Below, piece after piece: positions 14,350 through 21,261 of a stretch of DNA of 24,358 bases. A program made the position numbers and the translations under genes. The notes below the pieces were generated by a model. The model was not told where the DNA came from, made no database searches, and worked only from the letters and a program-made list of their open reading frames with translations. The stretch lies in assembly GCA_023647555.1 (NCBI GenBank), contig JALRLY010000220.1:2298-26655 (forward strand), read 5' to 3'. Numbering within the stretch: position 1 is the stretch's first letter; each line of letters opens with the position of its first letter. Source of the DNA: Pancytospora philotis (lineage: Eukaryota > Microsporidia).

Positions 14350-17300
14350 ATGACTGTGACGCCTGATGATATGGTTTCGGGCCTTCTGGACAGCTGCCTA
14401 GGCATCGCGGCGGACAGCGTGCAGGCCGCGCAGGTCCGCCTGGCGGTTGAGCTGCAAAGGCTTGAGTACGACGAGCTAGCAGCAGTGCTGGAGCTCAGCA
14501 GAGAGGAATACGCGAAGCTGCGTCCCGCCCTGCAGGGGCTTCACTACAAGATGCCCAGCCTCAAAATAATCAGAGAGGTGGATGTAGGCATGTCCAAAGA
14601 AGCGAAAGAAGCCTTTATTTCCCGTGCCGATGATATCGAGAGTTTTGTAGGTCTATATCCCAAGTATGCGGTCTACAAAACACTCCTTGCTGCATGCCGC
14701 GAGGAATTTGTGAGACTGTTCAAAAACGATCGGTGCTGGACGCAGCTGTTCGCCCAGTACCAGACGGACAGCTCATACGTCGACGAGTTCTACGCAGCGC
14801 CCCAGCTCGATCTCGCAGCGATGGCGCAGGTCGCGGGCGGCAGCCCATGCTCGGAGCCGGTAGCGCGTCTAAGCAGCACAGAGGAAGTTTCAGAACTGCA
14901 CAAGAGCGGCTCAGAGATCGTTGCACGGGCAGGGAATGCTTATAGCAGACATCTAGAAAACTACAGCTTAAATACCGTGCAGCTGTGCACCCTCGCTCTT
15001 ATCGAAGCAAGCGATGAAAACATACTGCTGTGTGCGCCGACAAGCTCTGGGAAGACGATGGCCGCCATCCTGGCTGTAGTGCACTGCCTCGCGGCATCGC
15101 CTGCCGCATGCGCATACTACGCGGCTCCGACCAAGGCGCTGATCAGCGAAAAAGCAGCGGCTATCGCACAAGTACTGCGTGCAGGTGCCGAGGACTGCAG
15201 GGTCGCAGAGCTGTCCAGTGACGTGCGGGCGGGCAGGGGCGTAATCAACGGGGCCCGCGTATGCGTAGGCACGCCGGAGAAGCTCGACATTATCTTGCGC
15301 AGCGGCCACTGCTTTGATCTGATCGTAATCGACGAGGTGCACTTCCTCGACAGTGAGCGCGGTGACGTGCTAGAAGCGATCGTGGCGCGCACAAACTGCC
15401 GCATTTTTGCGATGAGCGCGACGCTCCCGAACATAGACGACATCGGGGTATTCCTGCGCGTACCCGAGTGCAACCGCTTGTGCTTCGGCGAGGAGCACCG
15501 GCCACAGAAATTACGCTGCGAGTATGTTGAGACGGCGCTGAACACCGCGAGCTGCCGCAGCGTGGCCGCCCGGGTCCTTAGCGAGGCAAAACCGGCCATT
15601 GTGTTTGTCAATGGTCGAAAGCAGGCAGAGCAGATGGCCAGGCTGCTGCTCGAAAGCACGCAGATGCATCGCAAAACTGGCCGTACACCACAGGCCCGAG
15701 CGCCCCAAGCCGCCCCAGCAGCTACAAAGATCCTGGATACTCTAAAGACCCTCGAACTGCTCGAAATGGCCACCAGCGGAATCTGCTATCATCACGCGGG
15801 CATGTCGCCTCTGGAACGGCGGGCGGTGGAAGAGCTGTACAGGCTCGGGGCAGTGCAGATCATCGTAAGCACGACGACTCTCGCCTGGGGAGTCAACCTG
15901 CCGGCCGTGACCGTTGTAGTGTACGGAGACTTTTCGTCGATGGAGGTCCTGCAGATGCTGGGGCGGGCTGGCCGCTTGGCCCACGCTGAACAGCGCAGTG
16001 CGGCGCTGGGCTGCTACTACGGGCCCGGCGTACCGGCCATGCTCAACATTGAGAGCGAGCTGATGCGTGGACTGTGCTTTCACCTCAATGCGGAGATCGG
16101 CTCGGGGCGCATCCAGAGTCTCTCGTCGTGCTTCGCGTGGTTCAGGCGCACGTTTTACTACGCAAGGATGCAACACGAAGCGGGTAGCAGGGCTGGAGGC
16201 TTACAGACTGAGCTTAATACGCCACCATCGCACGATGATCTAGATTCTAACGTGAGATGCATCATATACTCGGCAGTCAAAGAGCTTGACCGATCAGGAC
16301 TGGTCAGTAATTTCCGGCCCACGCTTCTTGGGCGCCTTTCCAACGTGCTCTACCTAAGGCTATCTGAGCTTGCGCGCATTCAGAAGCTAAACAAGTTCTA
16401 CGACGAGGCGCTTCTGCTCGAGCTGCTTGGCGATGTAATCGAACCGCCAACCGTCTGCATCCCCGACATCTCTTTTCCGATCCCCAGCGATTCGGCTGTC
16501 AGCAAGACAATGCAGCTGCTGCTTGCCGGCCACGACCTTGCCATCGACCAGCTCGGCTTTCTCCAAAATGCTCAGCGCATACTGAGAGGCGTTTTCGAGT
16601 ACTGTCTTGCCCGCGGATACGCGGCGGCATTCAGGGCCCTGTCGCTGCTGCACCGGTGCGCCGCCCGGCTCCTCCATCTTCGCAGTGGCGCGGGAGCGAC
16701 GGCCGATGCTTCAGAGCATACGAGCAAAGCGCATTCCAAAAGACAGCGTACAACCGTGTGCGCCGCGACAGCGCAGAGCGATGCAACCAAGTTGCACACA
16801 GCATCCTACCGGGACGGGAGCGTGGTATTCGTGTCAGTATGCTACGAAGCAGACCGTCTCGAGCATAATCCTGAGCTTTTCTTCGTGATTACCGACTCCT
16901 TGGATTTCAATGTTCTGTACATCCAAAAGCAACGCGTAAACGGCCAGTACTGCGTGGAGTGCTATCTTGTGGATGCGCCTGATCGTTTTCTTAATATCAG
17001 AGTATGTTCTGTTGAGCATCCCCTGCTGGTTACAGAACGAACTATCGTGCTAGACAGGCCCACGGCGCCTCCGCCCGTTCCATGCTGGCTATGCACTGTT
17101 AGTCTAGCGCCACTGGCTGTAGACGGAGATTCAGTCATAACAGTGGGTGGGGAGTGCTCTGGCAGAATCACGTACTCCGACTTCAACCGGGTCATGGGAG
17201 GAGATGCAGCAGTCGTCGGTGACTGCGCCCTGTGTAGCACATACACAACAGAGTGCACGGTGGAGGTCGACGCATTGGACGAAATGGCGCACCCACTTTC

Positions 17301-18822
17301 TGTACCTGATACTCTGCTAGGCTTCAAGCAGCAGCTCGGCTCGGGTAGATCGAAGGTGCTGCTGCTCGACACGCACCTCCGCCACGATAGAGCTGACATC
17401 AGGAATGCCTTGCTGCTGTGTGCCCAGAACAGCATCGATACTTCCTGCTGCGAGTTCGATTACGCAGATGTGGCGCGCAAGACCAGCTTCTGCATTAGAG
17501 ATCCGACGCTGGCCGAGAATGTGTATGAGCTGTTCGAGGAAGACCTTTTCAGTAGCATTGCAGCGGACGCACGGCTCGATAGGCAGCTGGTGCTGCTGCC
17601 AAGCCTAGCAATAGCACGGAAACTGCACGGGCGGTTTTGCAGCAAGTTCCCCGAGCTGAAAGGCGTAGCTGCCATTTCAAACCCCCATGGCGGTGATGGT
17701 AGGATCATCTTCGGTACCAATATCCCGCTCGCGATGCGCTGCCAACGTACGCATCTGGTTGCTGCGCAGTGCGACTACGCCCGAATCACTGAGGCAGCAA
17801 AACTAACTGACAAGCTAGTCGTCTATACAGGCACCTATGCTTATATGAGCCTAAGAGGTAGAATACGGCTTGAACACGCCTACAGGAAAGCCCACCTCTG
17901 TTTTGGTGGTGTAAATGGTGCAGACACTGCAGCGGTATCCATTAGGGACTATGCTAGCTCCCACATACTCAAGGGCGTGCGCGAATTCGAGCTGAACGAC
18001 ACCGGCATGCACGATACCGAGCACCGCTCTCTTATCCAGCTCATGTGGAAATACTCTATGTCTCAGCCAGCATTTGCAGAGCTGCTCGCTATCTGCAGAG
18101 ACGGCATCGGCATCAAGGCGCTATTTCGCCAGGCTCTGAACAGCTATAGCAGACACATCCTGAACACAGGCGGCGGTAATGAACAGTGGGTGCTCTACTT
18201 CGATGCACTGGCAGACTCCGCGCAGCCAATAATGCCCTGCGGTAATCTAAACAGCACCAGGGTGGATGGGAGTTCCCGCGCGGGCCCCTGCAATGCGCAG
18301 GTAAAGGCGGGTCAGGAGGTCGTAGATTATGTCGAGAGCTACCTCCGCTGCGCTATTGAGCTGTGCCATCTAAAAAGGGCATACAAAGCGCTCCTGGTTG
18401 CCATATACGCCCTGCAGCGCATACGCGCCGTTGGGCACGACTTCTATACGATCGAGAGGATAGATACACCAAGGCAACATCCCGCACCATCTAGCAGCGC
18501 CAGCATTTCCACAGATAGACAAGACGAGAACAAAGAGAACTGTGCACGGCCACCTCAGCGACAGGGTGGCTGTGATCGCACTTTTGAGGACGAGCAGAAA
18601 ATATCTGACAGCAGCAACGGCGTTTATTTTGTGATAAGTGTCACTGAAATGGTGGGTCGTAGCTGTTTCTTCTACTTGGTCGATGAGGAGTTCAGATTCG
18701 AGATGCTCAAGGTTTATGCTAAAGGCCGCTACAAAATCGCTTGGCCAGGCGCGCTGTATGTTCTTTCCGACTGCTCGCGAGGCGCCAAGTCCGTAGGCGA
18801 AAATTTGAATGTCAATAAATAG
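14350..18822 (+). CDS. Brr2/Slh1-type tandem Ski2-like RNA helicase with decayed second cassette
   Basis: A 1490-aa superfamily 2 helicase. Cassette 1 is intact: motif I APTSSGKT (229-236), DEVH (328-331), SAT (356-358), the HHAGM and TTTLAWGVNLPA motifs, and QMLGRAGR (535-542). A Sec63-like region and FN3 strand follow, ending in a PPxVP linker. From about residue 980 the second RecA pair, Sec63 and terminal FN3 (LSDC near the end, compare MSDSY) can be followed in order, but Walker A, DExH and GRAGR are gone. This order is that of Brr2 (U5 snRNP, unwinds U4/U6) and Slh1/ASCC3 (ribosome rescue). DEVH and VART lean to Slh1, but the choice is open. It is shorter than either (about 2000 aa). 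Third-position GC is lower than in neighbours. Confidence 0.9.
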   Translation: MTVTPDDMVSGLLDSCLGIAADSVQAAQVRLAVELQRLEYDELAAVLELSREEYAKLRPALQGLHYKMPSLKIIREVDVGMSKEAKEAFISRADDIESFVGLYPKYAVYKTLLAACREEFVRLFKNDRCWTQLFAQYQTDSSYVDEFYAAPQLDLAAMAQVAGGSPCSEPVARLSSTEEVSELHKSGSEIVARAGNAYSRHLENYSLNTVQLCTLALIEASDENILLCAPTSSGKTMAAILAVVHCLAASPAACAYYAAPTKALISEKAAAIAQVLRAGAEDCRVAELSSDVRAGRGVINGARVCVGTPEKLDIILRSGHCFDLIVIDEVHFLDSERGDVLEAIVARTNCRIFAMSATLPNIDDIGVFLRVPECNRLCFGEEHRPQKLRCEYVETALNTASCRSVAARVLSEAKPAIVFVNGRKQAEQMARLLLESTQMHRKTGRTPQARAPQAAPAATKILDTLKTLELLEMATSGICYHHAGMSPLERRAVEELYRLGAVQIIVSTTTLAWGVNLPAVTVVVYGDFSSMEVLQMLGRAGRLAHAEQRSAALGCYYGPGVPAMLNIESELMRGLCFHLNAEIGSGRIQSLSSCFAWFRRTFYYARMQHEAGSRAGGLQTELNTPPSHDDLDSNVRCIIYSAVKELDRSGLVSNFRPTLLGRLSNVLYLRLSELARIQKLNKFYDEALLLELLGDVIEPPTVCIPDISFPIPSDSAVSKTMQLLLAGHDLAIDQLGFLQNAQRILRGVFEYCLARGYAAAFRALSLLHRCAARLLHLRSGAGATADASEHTSKAHSKRQRTTVCAATAQSDATKLHTASYRDGSVVFVSVCYEADRLEHNPELFFVITDSLDFNVLYIQKQRVNGQYCVECYLVDAPDRFLNIRVCSVEHPLLVTERTIVLDRPTAPPPVPCWLCTVSLAPLAVDGDSVITVGGECSGRITYSDFNRVMGGDAAVVGDCALCSTYTTECTVEVDALDEMAHPLSVPDTLLGFKQQLGSGRSKVLLLDTHLRHDRADIRNALLLCAQNSIDTSCCEFDYADVARKTSFCIRDPTLAENVYELFEEDLFSSIAADARLDRQLVLLPSLAIARKLHGRFCSKFPELKGVAAISNPHGGDGRIIFGTNIPLAMRCQRTHLVAAQCDYARITEAAKLTDKLVVYTGTYAYMSLRGRIRLEHAYRKAHLCFGGVNGADTAAVSIRDYASSHILKGVREFELNDTGMHDTEHRSLIQLMWKYSMSQPAFAELLAICRDGIGIKALFRQALNSYSRHILNTGGGNEQWVLYFDALADSAQPIMPCGNLNSTRVDGSSRAGPCNAQVKAGQEVVDYVESYLRCAIELCHLKRAYKALLVAIYALQRIRAVGHDFYTIERIDTPRQHPAPSSSASISTDRQDENKENCARPPQRQGGCDRTFEDEQKISDSSNGVYFVISVTEMVGRSCFFYLVDEEFRFEMLKVYAKGRYKIAWPGALYVLSDCSRGAKSVGENLNVNK
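18814..18819 (+). terminator. AATAAA directly before the helicase stop
   Basis: AATAAA at 18814-18819 is coding (last codons) and touches the TAG stop at 18820. Confidence 0.4.
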
Positions 18823-18959
18823 TTGCTGTTGTACAATATGAGCTGTTCATTTGCCTACCGCTAATTATATTCGAGATGCAATAGGGTTGAAAAAGGCGCT
18901 AGATCGATGTTTCCGTGCCGGCATACAGCCGCCGTGGACAATCATAAAGTACAATGCAT

Positions 18960-19574
18960 TTACTGATAGACCTGGTAGAGAAACTCGCCGGTGAAAATGC
19001 GCCTCAGCAGGCGTATGTACGAGAACGAGCCGCCGCGAGCCTCAAACTGCGGGCTGATGGCGCCGCCGCCGGGCAGCGCATCGACCGCGGACCACAGCAG
19101 GCGCGCAGCCTCGGTGCAGACGGCGATGAACACGAAGAAGATGTAGTACAGCACGAGGTTGGTGTAGATGATGATCCCGAATGAGAAGAGGAAGACGGAG
19201 AGCACGATCTGGTCGGTGTCCAGATACACCGTGTCGATGCGCTTCTTGGACGGGTTGTAGGTCTTGTTCTGTATGAGGTCGAAGATGTCCATGAGCACCA
19301 TCATGTTGTACGCGTACACCGCAGCGATCAGCCGCGTGCAGACGCACAGCAGCATAGAGAGGTCCAGCCCGGTGTCTACAGACAGAATCTGCTTGAAGAC
19401 GGAGCCGAGCAGGGTTTTGATGATGGTGTTCTGCTTGATCCCGAACGGCTGGTGCATGATATAGTCGATGCTCCCGAGCACAGCGTCCACGAGCAGCGCC
19501 CTCAGCCTGAAGGGGTCGACCAGCCAGGCGGCGGCCGCCACAGCCGCGAGCAGGCCGATCCGCGCAATTAGCAT
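18960..19574 (-). CDS. GPI1: GPI-GlcNAc transferase subunit PIG-Q/GPI1
   Basis: Membrane subunit that stabilises the GPI-GlcNAc transferase in the ER. The 204-aa protein is a core of the family: HQPFGIKQN (41-49), matching the PAGLKLN region, a membrane stretch at about 71-101, the hallmark YNPSKKRIDTVYLDTDQIVL (106-125; compare YNVLRxRIDSCxYDLDQLLL), two hydrophobic helices (about 124-152), PGGGAI (168-173) and a C-terminal aromatic segment. Yeast and human proteins are 600-760 aa; the long N-terminal part is missing here. The start at 19574 is chosen because the frame further upstream lies antisense to MOZART1. It shares a 64-bp promoter with that gene. Works with PIG-C at 4534. Confidence 0.85.
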   Translation of the reverse strand: MLIARIGLLAAVAAAAWLVDPFRLRALLVDAVLGSIDYIMHQPFGIKQNTIIKTLLGSVFKQILSVDTGLDLSMLLCVCTRLIAAVYAYNMMVLMDIFDLIQNKTYNPSKKRIDTVYLDTDQIVLSVFLFSFGIIIYTNLVLYYIFFVFIAVCTEAARLLWSAVDALPGGGAISPQFEARGGSFSYIRLLRRIFTGEFLYQVYQ

Positions 19575-19586
19575 GGACGGCCCCGC

Positions 19587-19592
19587 AAAATT
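19587..19592. promoter_or_regulatory. AAAATT box in the PIG-Q/MOZART1 shared promoter
   Basis: The only AT box in the 64 bases between the divergent starts at 19574 and 19639. It lies 12 bases from the PIG-Q ATG and 46 from the MOZART1 ATG. Confidence 0.45.
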
Positions 19593-19638
19593 GTGGATTA
19601 TAGCCTGCCAACATTTGGGAAAAGCAGCGCGCGAGCCC

Positions 19639-19806
19639 ATGGCACAGGAGAAAATTGTCGCAGAGATCGCACGGGAGCTCGGCCTGAGCTTCAGCGAGAA
19701 TGCCCTGGACCTGATGGTCAAGACGCTGGATGCTGGCATGGCGCCGGACAGCATGGTCAGCCTCATAAAAGACGTGCACAACTCGACCATAAGCTTCGAT
19801 AGTTAG
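19639..19806 (+). CDS. MZT1: Mitotic-spindle organizing protein 1 (MOZART1)
   Basis: A 55-aa protein that matches MOZART1/Mzt1, the small subunit that binds GCP N-termini and lets gamma-tubulin complexes dock at spindle poles. It keeps the helical hairpin core: EIARELGLSFSENALDLMV, then DAGMAPDSMVSLIKDV, matching EISRILNTGLDMETLSICV and EQGINPEALSSVIKEL in human MZT1 (82 aa). The Gly-(Met/Ile)-xPro turn is conserved. Start: GAGCCC touches the ATG at 19639. Third-position GC is high, like the conserved genes. The frame remains open further upstream to 19468, but that part is antisense to PIG-Q and has no match. Confidence 0.8.
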   Translation: MAQEKIVAEIARELGLSFSENALDLMVKTLDAGMAPDSMVSLIKDVHNSTISFDS

Positions 19807-20293
19807 GGACGGCTGTGTGCGCATGCGAAGAGCCGTGTGGATCTATTTTGGCCTCCTCGCAGAGTGCCAGCTGCGGCAGAGCGGAAGACACACTTTTGAT
19901 ATGCGCGGAGACTTGTAGGACTAGGTCAGTATCATACCAGAATTGGCGTATAGTGCGCAATGCTGATGTTAGTAAATTAAAGTCGTTGGGCATACCCTCT
20001 ACTTGTAAAGCGCCCGCTATTTGCGGGCAGTAAAGCGTTGTGCTGGGCGGGTTAGAGCGCAAAAATTTGCCCCGTCTCAGCCGCGCTGCTCGGACCATTA
20101 AAATTTTGCAAGCGCCGTCGCGTAACGGTCGCGGACATCTCATTCGGGCTGCCGATGAAAAATATGGTGCATCTGGTAGCACCGTCAATAGCTCCCTGCA
20201 TACGGGCATTCTGCCGTGCACAGGGCACCGTGCCGGGTGCGCCGCTGCCTCTGCTTGTTGTAGTGTTATAAAATTTTTAAAAAATTTACCCCG
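19807..20293. other. Intergenic region with orphan AAATTT boxes and a GC hairpin
   Basis: About 490 bases upstream of uS2. No protein gene is convincing. It holds two AAATTT boxes that do not serve a called gene (20061-20068, 20100-20107), a hairpin GCCCGC-TATTT-GCGGGC at 20012-20028 flanked by TAAAGCG copies (20006, 20031), and the uS2 promoter. A 38-codon frame (20155-20271) and a 76-codon minus frame (19993-19763) exist but lack family matches. A non-coding RNA is possible. Confidence 0.45.
20270..20287 (+). promoter_or_regulatory. Double AAATTT box before uS2
   Basis: AAAATTTTT followed by AAAAAATTT, ending 6 bases before the ATG at 20294 with ACCCCG between: the strongest start signal in the window, on a ribosomal protein gene. 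Confidence 0.6.
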
Positions 20294-21052
20294 ATGGCTG
20301 CGTGTGCGAACCAAATTCCGCTTCCCAACCTCTTCGGACAGCTGTACGTTGCGTCCAAGGCACAGCTCGGCGGCATCAAGCTGACCAACAAGATGAGCAA
20401 GTACATTTTCGGCACCTGCTCGAACAAAATCAACGTGTTTGACGTTGAGCGCACCTGGGAGAAGATGATCCACGCTGCTCGTGCCATTGCTGCGATCAAG
20501 GACGCCTCCTCGATCGTTACGATCAGCGGCAAGACCTTCGGCCGCAAGCCCGTGCTCAAGTTCGCCGAGGCGATCTCCTGCAGGTCCTACACCGGCAGAT
20601 TCATCCCCGGCTCCTTCACGAACACGAAGATTGCGAAGAGCGTCGAGCCGAGCCTTGTTGTCATCTCCGACCCCGTCACCGACAAGCAGGCCGTCGCCGA
20701 GGCCGCGCGCGTCAACTGCCCCGTGATTGCGTTCTGCAATGCTGATGCCGACCTTTCCTTCGTCGACATTGCCATTCCTATCAACAACAGGTCTCCCAAG
20801 GCGATTGGTGTCGCTTTCTTCATGCTGAGCCGCCTTGTTAACTACATCAAGGCCGGCGCTGACATGGAGGCCAACATCAAGGAGGTCGAGCTGTTCTTCT
20901 ATAGAGACGCGCTGGAGCTCGAGAGCCTCTTCGCTGAGCAGAACGCCAGCAAGACGCTGCTGTTCGACGAGCAGAAGGAGGACAACGACGAGTCTGACTT
21001 CGGCCGCGACAACGCGGATGAGAACGCCGAGGACTCCTGCGGATGGGATTAA
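20294..21052 (+). CDS. 40S ribosomal protein SA (uS2)
   Basis: Eukaryotic uS2 (RPS0/RPSA), a structural protein at the back of the 40S subunit needed for 18S rRNA maturation. The 252-aa protein is complete: the YIFGTCSNKINVFDVERTW region, GRKPVLKFAE, SYTGRFIPGSFTN (compare AGRFTPGTFTN), VISDPVTDKQAVAEA, NCPVIAFCNADADLSFVDIAIP, NNRSPKAIGVAFFMLSR, and an acidic C-terminal tail ending GWD. Nearly all markers of the eukaryotic protein are kept. Codon use differs from other GC-rich neighbours in keeping some T-ending codons (GTT, GCT), as expected for a highly expressed gene. The stop TAA overlaps AATAAA. Confidence 0.97.
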   Translation: MAACANQIPLPNLFGQLYVASKAQLGGIKLTNKMSKYIFGTCSNKINVFDVERTWEKMIHAARAIAAIKDASSIVTISGKTFGRKPVLKFAEAISCRSYTGRFIPGSFTNTKIAKSVEPSLVVISDPVTDKQAVAEAARVNCPVIAFCNADADLSFVDIAIPINNRSPKAIGVAFFMLSRLVNYIKAGADMEANIKEVELFFYRDALELESLFAEQNASKTLLFDEQKEDNDESDFGRDNADENAEDSCGWD

Positions 21053-21056
21053 TAAA
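21051..21056 (+). terminator. AATAAA overlapping the uS2 stop
   Basis: TAA at 21050-21052 overlaps AATAAA at 21051-21056. Confidence 0.5.
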
Positions 21057-21255
21057 ATCGTTATTTCTTGCTACTCTAGCTATCTAACTGCGTTTTAAAT
21101 GCATTGGTGTGTTTGCTGCAATAGACAGGACCAAGGTTTATCTATGAGCTGCCAGCGATATTTGTGTATTCCGTCGGCTGCGGATTAGTGTGCAGCCAAG
21201 ACCGTTGTTGAAGATTGTGTACGTCCGCTGCTTATTTGCAATAGAGTGTGTAATA

Positions 21256-21261
21256 TTTATT
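21256..21261 (-). terminator. AATAAA overlapping the ABC protein stop
   Basis: On the minus strand the TAA stop (21259-21257) lies inside AATAAA. Confidence 0.5.

Noticed and set aside
20155..20271. A 38-codon frame upstream of uS2.
   Set aside because: No family match; such short frames are expected by chance. It may at most be an upstream frame in the uS2 leader.
19763..20473. Minus-strand open frame of 236 codons reaching into uS2.
   Set aside because: Its upstream half is antisense to uS2. Only the part after 19993 is mentioned as a weak possibility.
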